Source: Bombyx mori (Eukaryota > Arthropoda > Insecta > Lepidoptera > Bombycidae). From it: a stretch of 64,000 nucleotides of DNA. How positions within the stretch are numbered: the first letter of the stretch is position 1; each line of letters starts with the position of its first letter. The notes under the pieces were generated by a model. It did no database searches, was not told where the DNA came from, and was given only the letters and a program-made list of their open reading frames with translations. Positions 31,126 to 41,103 of this stretch are shown in pieces. The DNA lies in the NCBI RefSeq assembly GCF_030269925.1, contig NC_085135.1:4092753-4156752 (forward strand). The letters run 5' to 3'. Position numbers and translations under genes: made by a program.

Positions 31126-31493
31126 TAATAGGGTACTTGATTGGGTTTTATCGAACTCAAAGCTTGAAATCAGTGCTTGTGACGACCCTTTAGTGAAGGA
31201 GGATGTTCATCATAAATCGTTCAATATATTTCTGTCTTTAAATGATATAAAACAGTTAATAGTTCAACCTAGGTTAAAGTATTGCTTCCACTCTGGAAAT
31301 TTTGAGTCTATTAACTCGTCACTTGCGGATATAGACTGGGACAGCTTTTTACTAAATTTTTCCATTGACGAGGCCCTCGATAATATTTATAAGATCTTAT
31401 ATGACGTAATCGATAAGCACGTTCCTCGAAAGTATTATGCTCCTAGTTTTGCAAACTTAAAAATAAAATTACCCCAGGAGGGTACCACCCTAG

Positions 31494-33731
31494 GTGGAGA
31501 ATCCCACCTCGGTGGGAGCATGCTGCCCCGCGTATTCTGGGGGGGGCAAAGCATGCCACGATGAAGGGGGCTGTGCGACGGGCAGCGGAAAACCCGTCGA
31601 ACCGAGGTGTGACAGCGCTGGCTCGACGCGCTCTGCGCTCGTCAGCGAAGGCGAGGCGGCTGGTCCGAAAGGGACAACCGCCAAGAAGATTAGGCGGAAG
31701 AGGAAGTCTTGGCGAGCTTCCTCTCGTGAGGGGGTAGGGGAGCCAGCGTCATCCTCTGGCGCAGATGCCCCGCCGGAAAAGGTGTTGGTAGTCTCCGATG
31801 CAGCCTCTGCTGCGGAGGAGATGCCGCCCCCTAGAGGGAGGCCCGCCCGGAAAAGGGGCGCGCCGTCACCGGCGCCATCATCATTGTCAATGTCTGTCGC
31901 CTCGTTGGATGGGCAGACGACAGAGGAAGAAGAGAGCGGCCTTCAGGATCCTGCCATGGTCATAGACAGGGCCATGAAGATCGTGAAATCATACGCGGCC
32001 AATGGCACCAAGACCAAAGCCGCTGGTCGTAAACTGCGAGAAGTGGTCTCGCAGGTCTCGAAAGTTCTGCCATCAGTTGCTTCTGCCAATGACCAGGTGG
32101 TACAGCTGATGGCGGAGAATTCGAGACTTCGAGCACAGCTCCAAGCTCGGCAACGGCCCGATGATGGAGCAGCGACGTCCTGGGTCGCTGGAGCCCCTCG
32201 GAGCTCCCGTCTCCCGGCGCTGACTGGTGATCAGTGGCCTGTGCTGCCACCACCGCGTGCGGCACAGGAGCGTCCGCGTCTCCCGTCACCGCGCTCTAGA
32301 GAGACGACCGCCGCCGCGCGGCAGCAAGCACTCGCGGGGCCACGGATGCTGGCTCCGCCAGAACCGAAGACCTTCAGCCTGGACGAGGTCATCAACCGCA
32401 CCGTCCAGGCTGTAGTAGAAAAGCTGGGCGGGAGGCTAGCGGCTCTCGAGGCGAGAGTGACTGTTTCGGCCGACGTTAGGCAACCGGCGGTGACGGGTGC
32501 TTTGGCCACCCGTTCCGCTCCCGTACGGGCTCCGGCCACCAGGTCGGGCCCGGGACGGGATCGAACTAAGCGAGGGGGCGGCGCTAACGCGAAGCCTCCA
32601 TCACAAGCATCCCAGTCCCGTCCGCTGCCTCCGCCCCCGTCAGACATGGACGAGGGGTGGAACGTGGTGGCCCGGCGGGGTGCCAAAAAGGCCTCACTGG
32701 CAGCTCCCCAAATGGGTAGAGCGCCAGTGGCCATGGCGGCTCAGGCTGCACCCCAACAGGGTCGAGCACCTGTAGCCGCCAAGAAAAACAAAAAAAACAA
32801 AAAAAGGGAAGAAGTCGTCGCGGGCGCCGCGATCAGCGGCAGTGGTTCTAACTTTACTGCCTGCCGCTGAGGCTAAGGGCATCACATATAATGATGTGAT
32901 GGCCCGGGCGCGTGAAGCCGTCAACCTGGACGAGATTGGGGCGGAGGAGGGCCTCCGCAGCAGGCAGACGGCCAATGGGGCCAAGCTGTTAGAGTGTCCC
33001 GGTGCCGATAGTCCCGGCATCGCGGAGCGTCTGGCGGCGAAGCTCCGTATGGTCTTGCCTGAGGAGGAGGTGCGGGTGCACAGGCCGGTAAAAATGGCGG
33101 AATTAAGAGTGACCGGCCTGGACGACTGCACCACCAGGGATGAGGTGAGAGCGGCCGTCGCTACCCAGGGCAACTGTGCACCGGAGAATGTAACCGTGGG
33201 TGAGCTGCGCCGTGGTTATAACGGGGCCAGCTCAGTGTGGGTGCGTTGCCCGTTGGAGACGGCTGCCTCACTGGCTGCTCCTCCGCCCGGGGGACCGTCG
33301 GGGAATCCAGGCAGGCTGCGCGTGGGCTGGATAGCGGCCCACGTGCGCCTGCTTGAACCACGCGCCTGCGATGCCTCCGGTGCTTTAGCACCGGACACGG
33401 TCTCGCCAGGTGCACTAGCTCGATTGACCGCAGCGGTCTGTGTTTCCGCTGCGGCCAGCCGGGCCATAAAGCGGCGTCCTGCGCGGCCGCCCCGCACTGC
33501 GCTCTGTGCGCTGCGGCTGGGCGCGGGGCTAACCACCGGGCGGGAGGAAAGGCGTGCCTCCCGTCCGGTGATAACACCGAACGCAACCGGCACCGGAAGT
33601 CAAAGCGCCGGCAGAGGAGAAAGTTGGCCAGAGGAGCACTGGCCAACGCTGTAATCCCCGCTGCGGCACCGGTGCCGGAGGGTGGGGGCAGCGGTGAAGG
33701 GGAGGGAGCGATGGATGTGGTCCAACAGTAA
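31494..33731 (+). pseudogene. Family D ORF1, gag-like (D1), two frameshifts
   Basis: The first part has a basic RRKRKSWR patch, acidic segments and a coiled-coil-like stretch (VVQLMAENSRLRAQLQ). The frame shifts near 32800 in an A-rich tract; D2 reads straight through the equivalent place. The second part (ITYNDVMARAREAV) runs to about 33360, then shifts again into the zinc-knuckle region (CLRCF...GH...C, CFRCGQPGHKAASC). It ends with VVQQ and the stop, whose last base is the first base of the ORF2 ATG (TAATG at 33729-33733). Confidence 0.82.
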
Positions 33732-36700
33732 TGGACCGCACCTATCGCTTCCTCCAAGGAAACCTGAACCACTCCGCCAGAGCTCAGGACATGCTGTCTC
33801 AGAGTATGGCGGAGTGGTCTATAGATGTGGCTGTGGTCGCCGAGCCATATTTCGTTCCCCCGGCAAATGATTGCTGGTTCGGGGACGATGGCGGCCTGGC
33901 GGCCATAGCCATAAGAAGAGACGCGGCGATCCCCCCCCTGGCGATGGTGACCAGGGGCCAAGGGTTCGTCGCGGTGCAGTTGGAAGGGACCATCGTGATC
34001 GGGGCGTACTTCTCTCCGAACAGGCCTACTGTCGAGTTCGGGCATTTCCTGGGCGGGATCGGGGCGATTGCTCGCCGCCTCGCTCCCCGTCCAGTGATTC
34101 TCGCGGGGGATCTCAATGCGAAGTCTGTCGCATGGGGCTCCCCCCGCTCGGACGCTCGTGGTAGGCTACTGGAGAGGTGGGCGAACGCGGCCGGCCTCTG
34201 TTTGTTGAATAGAGGTTCGGTTGCGACCTGCGTGCGGTGGCAGGGTGAGTCTATTGTGGACGTTACGTTCGCGAGCCCAGCCATCGCACGCCGTATCTGC
34301 GACTGGAAGGTTTTGGAGGGGGCCGAGACGCTGTCAGATCACCGATATATTCGGTTTGATCTCTCCGCCCGCTCCGCAGTCGCGGACGTCCACGGGGACC
34401 ACCCCCGTAGTGCGTCCCGGTCATTCCCCAAGTGGGCACTGAAGCGCCTGAATAAGGAGCTCCTGATGGAGGCCTCTATGGTGGCGGCGTGGGCGCCCAT
34501 GCGTCCACACCCGGTCGAGGTCGAGGGTGAGGCAGGGTGGTTCCGGGACACGATGCGTCGCATTTGTGATGCGTCGATGCCCCGGATCGGCCCTCGACTT
34601 CCTAATCGCCAGGCGTACTGGTGGTCGCCCGAAATTGCGCAACTCCGCGTGGAGTGCGTTCGGGCGAGGCGCGAGTGCGCCAGGCATCGCCGCCGCCGCC
34701 TGCCGCGGCGCAACGATCCGATTGCGTTCGCGGCAGCAGAGGCCCGGCTGCACGGCGCATTCCGCGTCGCGCAGAGGGCATTGCAGCTGGCCATCAGAAG
34801 AGCCAAGAACCAACACATGGAGGGTCTCTTGGAGACGCTGGATGAGGATCCGTGGGGGCGACCCTATCATATGGTGCGCAATAAAATGGCCCCCCCCGAT
34901 CACGGAGCGTCTCCAGCCTCAGCAGCTGCGGGACATCGTCTCGGTGCTTTTCCCGCAGGAGCGGGAGGGATTTGTCGCTCCCGCTATGGACGCGCCGCCG
35001 GACTACGACGGCGAAGTCCCTGCTGAGGTGCCCCATATAACGGGGGCGGAGCTCCGTGTGGCCGTTCGCAAAATGTGCGCGAAGGACACTGCACCCGGCC
35101 CGGATGGCGTCCATGGCCGGGTTTGGGCCTTGGCTCTTGGTGCCCTAGGGGACCGACTCTTGAGACTTTACAACTCCTGCCTCGAGTCGGGACGGTTTCC
35201 TTCATCGTGGAGGACGGGCAGACTCGTGCTGTTGAGAAAGGAGGGGCGCCCGGCGGATACTGCCGCCGGGTACCGTCCCATCGTGTTGCTGGATGAGGTG
35301 GGCAAGCTGCTGGAACGCATTCTGGCAGCCCGCATCATCCAGCATCTGGTCGGGGTGGGACCCGATCTGTCGGCGGAGCAGTATGGCTTCCGAGAGGGCC
35401 GCTCAACGGTAGACGCGATCCTTCGCGTGCGGGCCCTCTCGGAGGAGGCCGTCCCCAGGGGTGGGGTGGCTTTGGCGGTGTCGCTCGATATCGCCAATGC
35501 GTTTAACACCCTGCCCTGGTCCGTGATAGGGGGGGCGCTGGAACGACATAGAGTGCCCCCCTACCTTCGCCGGCTGGTGGGTTCCTATTTAGAGGACAGA
35601 TCGGTCACGTGTACCGGACACGGTGGGATCGTGCACCGGTTCCCGGTCGTCGCGGTGTTCCACAGGGGTCGGTGCTCGGCCCTCTTTTGTGGAATATCGG
35701 GTATGACTGGGTGCTGAGGGGTGCCCTCCTCCCGGGCCTGAGTGTAATCTGTTACGCAGACGACACGTTGGTCGTGGCCCGGGGGGGGAGTTTTGCTGAG
35801 TCTGCCCGTCTTGCTACGGCTGGGGTGGCGCATGTCGTCGGCAAAATCAGGAGATTGGGCCTCGACGTGGCGCTCAGTAAATCCATGTGTAAGGCCATGT
35901 GGTTCCACAGGCCCCGGAGAGTGCCACCTGTCGATGCCCATATCGTTGTTGGAGGCGTCCGTATCGGGGTCGGGGTGCAGTTGAAGTACCTCGGCCTCAT
36001 TCTGGACAGTCGTTGGACCTTCCGTGCTCACTTTCAGAATCTGGTCCCTCGTTTGTTGGGGGTGGCCGGCGCGTTAAGCCGGCTCCTTCCCAACGTCGGG
36101 GGGCCTGACCAGGTGACGCGCCGTCTCTATACGGGGGTGGTGCGATCAATGGCCCTATACGGGGCGCCCGTGTGGGGCCAGTCCTTGGCCGTGGGGGTGG
36201 CGAAGCTGCTGCAACGGCCGCAACGCACCATCGCGGTCAGGGTCATCCGTGGTTATCGCACCATCTCCTTTGAGGCGGCGTGTGTACTGGCTGGGACGCC
36301 GCCTTGGGTTCTGGAAGCGGAGGCGCTGGCCGCTGACTATAAGTGGCGGGCTGAACTTCGTGCCCGGGGCGTGGCGCGTCCCAGCCCCAGTGTGGTCAGA
36401 GCGCGGAGGGCCCAATCTCGGCGGTCCGTGCTGGAGTCATGGTCCAGACGGCTGGGTGATCCTTCGGCTGGTCGTAGGACCGTCGAGGCGATTCGCCCGG
36501 TCCTTGTGGATTGGGTGAATCGTGACAGAGGACGCCTCACTTTCCGGCTCACGCAGGTGCTCACTGGGCATGGTTGTTTCGGTGAGTTCCTGCACCGGAT
36601 CAGAGCCGAGCCGACGGCAGAGTGCCACCATTGTGGTTGCGACTTGGACACGGCAGAGCATACGCTCATCGCCTGCCCCGCATGGGAGGGGTGGCGCCGT

Positions 36701-36910
36701 GTCCTCGTCGCAAAAATAGGAACCGACTTGTCGTTGCCGAGTGTTGTGGCATCGATGCTCGGCGACGACGAGTCGTGGAAGGCGATGCTCGACTTCTGCG
36801 AGTGCACCATCTCGCAGAAGGAGGCGGCGGGGTGCGTGAGAGACGCACAATCCCGCCGCCGTCGAGCGGGGGCCAGGGAGGCGGATCTCGCCCAAGCCCT
36901 GACCCTCTAA
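33731..36910 (+). pseudogene. Family D ORF2 endonuclease/RT (D1), two frameshifts
   Basis: Same architecture as the intact D2 ORF2. The endonuclease has QGNLNHSARAQ, VVAEPYF, GDLNAKSVAWGSP and SDHRYIRF. The frame breaks near 34890 (D2 has a few more bases in a C-run area) and near 35650 (VVxRGVPQGS). RT blocks GYRPIVLLDE, YGFREGRSTVD, CYADDTLVVA and the CCHC finger (CHHCGCDLDTAEHT) are otherwise preserved. A small insertion also appears near 35886 (MCK), relative to D2. Confidence 0.88.
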
Positions 36911-37389
36911 GTGTTTCGGGTCCCCCTCACATGTCGGTCTGGGGACCGGCGAGGGGGGCCTAAGAAGACGACGTGCAAGCTGCTCTGCACGCGTTTTACG
37001 CAAGAGCATCCGGGTGATGGAAGGCCGGCTATCCTCGACCCACGCTGGTTCTGGCCCAGCGGGGTATTCCGTAGGGTAACCCACTCTAACCGACGCCATC
37101 TAGGCGGGCTTCGGACAGTCTGCCGACCGAGAGGGCTGGTGGTCGTGGCGCCGACGACCGCCAGTCCGGCGTCCCGAGGGGGAGGGTGATGGGAGAGATG
37201 TGCTCCGCACTAAACGCTTCACTTTCCCCCCTTTGCCTTGTCATGAGTTCTGTCTCATGCGAGGTTTGGACGTTGGTTGTTGAGCGACAGGAGGTTTTAG
37301 TCAGTTCGACTCTGACATAACCCGCCCAGTATCCCCAGAAAAGGGCGGAAGTCCGGCGATTTCCTCCTGACCAAAAAAAAAAAAAAAAA
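36911..37389 (+). other. Family D 3' UTR and poly-A (D1)
   Basis: About 460 bp of GC-rich UTR, then A11-20. The first roughly 230 bp match D2; the distal part (from about 37140) is absent in D2, which polyadenylates early. An inverted-repeat-rich tract (cgccgacgaccgccagtccggcg) lies near 37152. Confidence 0.65.
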
Positions 37390-38980
37390 ATGCTCCTAGT
37401 TTGTTCCCACCCTGGTACACATCCCCGTTAAAAAAAGTTTTGAAGGAAAAATACAAGTTTTTGAAAAAATACCAGAAATACAGCAATACTGACGATTATG
37501 AAACCTTTTCTCTCCTCCGTAAGAGAGCTAAAATATTGGAAGATGATTGTTATAGAGCTTATATCGCGTCGGTCGAAAGTTCTATCTTAAAGGATCCTAA
37601 GTTCTTCTGGAGATTTGTTAAAACTAACAAAGGTAGCGCAAATAACCTTCCTTCTACTCTCACATACGAAGGACAAACAACTGACTCTGGGGACGTTATC
37701 TGTAATATTTTTTGTGAATACTTCCAATCAAATTTCCTTAATACTGCTACGGCTGACCACAGTACTGCTGACCAGCTCCTGGGTGTTAATACAAACATTG
37801 CACACTCTGACTGCATATCCAGTATTGAAATTGATCCGGCTGAGATTTTGAAACTGCTAAAGGCTTTAGATCTGTCAAAAGCAGCAGGTCCTGATAGGAT
37901 TCCACCCCTATTCATAGTTAGGTGTTCTGAGAACTTGCTTGCACCATTGGTCATACTTTACCGTGGTCAATTCATGAAGGAATCGTACCTGTGATCTGGA
38001 AATCTGCGTTCATAACACCTGTTCACAAAAAAAGCAATAAAGAAAATATAAAAAATTATAGGCCTATATCCAAATTGTGCTTATTTGCTAAACTGTTTGA
38101 ACGAGTTGTGTATTCACAGTTGTACGCTTTTTTAAAACCTACCTTCATAGCGCAACAACATGGTTTCTTGAAGAATAGATCGACTACCACTAACTTAGTT
38201 ACCTTCACGGAATATCTCACACGTAATATGGATTCTGGTGGTCAAGTTGATGCTGTCTTTACTGATTTCAGTAAGGCATTCGACCGCATCGATCACACGA
38301 TTCTGCTACAAAAGCTCTTTAATGCTGGAATTCATGGTAGTCTCTTCAGGTGGTTTTCTTCTTATGTTGAAAATAGATCACAAAAGGTTGTGGTCAACAG
38401 ACATGCTTCTTCCTGGGGAGGGATCCCTTCTGGTGTTCCTCAAGGGTCTCTGCTCGGCCCGTTGATGTTTAATATCTTTATAAATGATATAGGTACATGT
38501 TTTCGGTCTTTGGACTTCCTCTTGTATGCGGATGACATGAAAGTTTATAGAAAAGTTAACTCTTCCAATGATTGTCAGATGATACAGGAGGATCTTTTAA
38601 GGCTCGAGGAATATTGTCATCTTAATAAATTAGACCTCAACGTTTCGAAGTGTTTTGCCATGACCTTCACACATAAGACTACACCTGTTAAGTTCACATA
38701 TCAGCTTATAGGAACCAATCTGGCAAATGTAAATGAATTTTGCGATTTGGGGGTAACACATGATAGGAAACTGTCTTATGAGAAGCATATAGACAATAAA
38801 GTGAAAAGAGCCTATATATCATTAGGTTTTATCAAGCGGCTTGGTGCGCGATTTACTAGTGCTAAAATTTTTAAGGTGCTGTACTGTGCATATGTGCGCA
38901 GTATCCTAGAGTATTGTTCGCAGGTATGGAATCCGCGATATAAAATTTATATAAATAGATTGGAGACCATACAGACCAAA

Positions 38981-39953
38981 GGAGACTGAAACGATTACAT
39001 ACATTTTTGGGCCCGAATGTAACGTGATGAAACTAATATGAATTAATAGATTCAGATTTATCAGTACCTTGCTGAAAATTATAAAAGTTTTCTCAATCTG
39101 AGAACCGAGTTAATAAAGATTTAGTAAAAGTTAGGTTATGTTACAATCTCTTTAAAAGAGCTGAATAATAACTTATTTAAGCATAAGTACCTAAATGTTT
39201 ATTATATCCATTGGATAATCTTTTAAATGTTGTATTATGAATGAATATTAATGTTATATGGAATATGGAATTGCTATCCCACAATTCACACAGCGATCCA
39301 TAATTTCAACAGTATCCAATGCAACAATTTCAAGTCAAACGTGTGAGCGATCTTCGGTGTCCAGTGTAGAAGCAATTGTCGTACAAGGCTGGCAGAGTTG
39401 GAATCCGTAATAATAAAGCAGTGATCGTTGAAAATATTAAAACAGCCCGATAGATACACACTCAAAATGCGTCGAAGATACAAAACGAGTAGAGCAGAAA
39501 AAACCAACAAGCGCCAAAAAATAATTGTATAATCTATGAACAAACGTCATGTCAGCTTACTGTCAAAGCTGTCATCAAAAATACAATCGATTTTAATCGA
39601 TTTGAAATCGATAATCATATTACTTTGTTAAGTAATAATAGACTTTTTCTTCATTTATGTATATAATCGCAATTAAATCCGGCGTATACCGCACTTGTAT
39701 ACAACAAGTATAAATCACTCATTTAATTACTTTGCATTAATTACCTAGTGCAAAGTTTTTCTTTTTATAATCCTGTAATCGATTAATTAAATCGATCACA
39801 CCGCTAAGCCGACAAAAACTAACGTTCTCATTTTTCTCCGGTCCCAGAAAGAGGATTGAGGTGATTTGTTATATTCTTATATAAAAAAATATGACAAATT
39901 TTTTAGACTACATTCCAAGTTATTACATTTTTGGCCCACGATTTTCCGTCTCC
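38981..39953 (+). mobile_element. 973-bp GGAGAC...GTCTCC repeat, copy 2, inside E ORF2
   Basis: Second copy of the 21764-22736 repeat. It splits family E ORF2 precisely: IQTK before and FMRFLQFK after join in frame without extra or missing bases when the 973 bp are removed. The borders are therefore known to the base and no target duplication was made. A few substitutions near the right end distinguish the copies. Confidence 0.85.
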
Positions 39954-40346
39954 TTCATGAGGTTTCTTCAATTTAAAACTAAAGTGTATGATCCCGACTA
40001 CGAGACGAGATGTAGAAGGCATCACATACTTCCACTGGAGGAAAGACGTAGGATAGCTGATATTGTTCTTTATAGCAAAATAGCTCAGTCTGAGGTGGAC
40101 TCGTCTTATCTTCTATCGTTGTTATGTTTAAGGGTGCCCCCGAGATCCATAATGCGCGAGAGCCGTCAATCAGCTCGTCTCGGAGTACCTCGTGGTGGTA
40201 CAAATTACAGACGTAATGCATTCTTTATAAGAGCTGCTAACAGTTTCAATGCTCTAGCCGACTTCCCTGAACTGGACATTTTCAACACTTCCACTAAGAG
40301 TATTAGGAGAACATTAGTCAGTCGATGGTTGAATGCAAATATTTAA

Positions 40347-40584
40347 TTAATTATTTTCTATTTACTACGTTTTTCTGTTTTTTTTTTTCTCAAACTGTTT
40401 TATTTTTGTTTTTGTGTTACGTTTTACTTTAATTATTTAATTCTAGGCGATGCGACGCCCCAATCGTTTGTAGTTATTTAAATGCGGAGACATTTAAATT
40501 GTGTTTAGTTGTAAGTTTAGAGTTTATATAGTTTAAGTTCACTGTTTGTCTTCCTAATAAAATAAAATAAAAATAAAATAAAAG
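40347..40584 (+). other. Family E 3' UTR and A-rich tail
   Basis: AT-rich 3' UTR ending in taataaaataaaataaaaataaaataaaa, i.e. AATAAA-like tandem units rather than pure poly-A, as in CR1-group elements with short-repeat tails. Immediately after it, family F coding resumes. Confidence 0.65.
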
Positions 40585-40826
40585 CACCGTTAATGGATCA
40601 GGAGGATCCGTAATGACGTGCTTTGGGCGACGTCGACGGTTTACCATTCGGTCTACTGGGTCGGGTATGTAATTTCCAGCGGCTACGATGAGAGGGTTCT
40701 CATGTCGTGCCGCCTTCTCAAAATGGCGCAGCGATGCCGACTGTAGATACTTACTAAATGAGTCGAGCTCCAGGTCATCGTGGAGATTCACATTCCTAAG
40801 GAACCATGGCGCTCCGACGGTTATTC

Positions 40827-40828
<2 letters not shown>
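40585..40828 (-). pseudogene. Family F ORF2 fragment (C-terminal region)
   Basis: Minus-strand translation TVGAPWFLRNVNLHDDLELD ... HVITDPPDPLTV aligns with family A's AVGAPWFVRNVDLHDDL ... HVLTDPSDPITF. It is bounded by E on the left and D2's poly-A on the right. The preceding part of F (about 65 codons) is missing, so D2's arrival was accompanied by, or followed by, a deletion. Confidence 0.85.
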
Positions 40829-40886
<58 letters not shown>

Positions 40887-41103
40887 CACCAGCCCTCTCG
40901 GTCGGCAGGCTATCCGGAGCCCGGTTAGAATGGTCTATCCTACGGAATACCCCGCTGGGTCAGAACCAGCGTGGGTCGAGGATAGCCGGCCTTCCATCAC
41001 CCGGATGCTCTTGCGTAAAACGCGTGCAGAGCAGCTTGCACGTCGTCTTCTTAGGCCCCCTTCGCCTGTCCCCAGACCGACATATGAAGGGGACCAGAAA
41101 CAC

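Larger units (their letters stand above)
31450..37389 (+). mobile_element. Family D (R1 clade) copy D1, full length, frameshifted
   Basis: 5.94 kb, inserted in E ORF2 with a 13-bp duplication, atgctcctagttt (31437-31449 and 37390-37402). After 19 bp of extra sequence it starts at ttaccccaggagggtacc, a 5' end shared with C4. It has ORF1, ORF2, a roughly 470-bp 3' UTR and poly-A. Both ORFs carry frameshifts, so this copy is defective, though complete at both ends. Confidence 0.9.
30278..40346 (+). pseudogene. Family E ORF2: endonuclease + RT, interrupted by three elements
   Basis: The start (MANVKLSIYYQNTRGLR) is typical of CR1/Jockey-group AP endonucleases. Catalytic-type segments are ITETWL and VTGDFNMRD. 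RT blocks follow: SKAAGPDRIP, NYRPISKLC, HGFLKNRSTTTNL, DFSKAFDRIDH, GVPQGSLLGPLMFN and YADDMKVY near 38527. The C-terminus ends RWLNANI at 40346. A 1-base frameshift near 30465 and another near 37985 break the frame. A Helitron (30900), D1 (31450) and a 973-bp repeat (38981) interrupt it. Exact insertion points are seen because frames rejoin. Confidence 0.85.
23528..40584 (+). mobile_element. Family E (CR1-group non-LTR), full span with four later inserts
   Basis: Own segments are 23528-24272, 29441-30899, 31126-31449, 37403-38980 and 39954-40584, together about 4.7 kb. They hold a short 5' leader, ORF1, ORF2, a 3' UTR and a tail of aaata-type repeats. The flanks gcgccgt and gcaccgt are a probable 7-bp target duplication with one mismatch, and family F coding rejoins across E. 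Inserts in order: A3 in ORF1, and a Helitron, D1 and the 973-bp repeat in ORF2. Two frameshifts of its own (about 30465 and 37985) show that it was already decaying or has decayed since. Confidence 0.85.

Noticed and set aside
33161..34045. 294-aa minus-strand ORF across the D1 ORF1/ORF2 junction
   Set aside because: It is a shadow of family D coding, repeated on the opposite strand of D2; no motif and no independent start context.
37401..37994. Independent gene at 37401-37994
   Set aside because: It is the continuation of family E ORF2 after D1, joined in frame through the duplicated atgctcctagttt.
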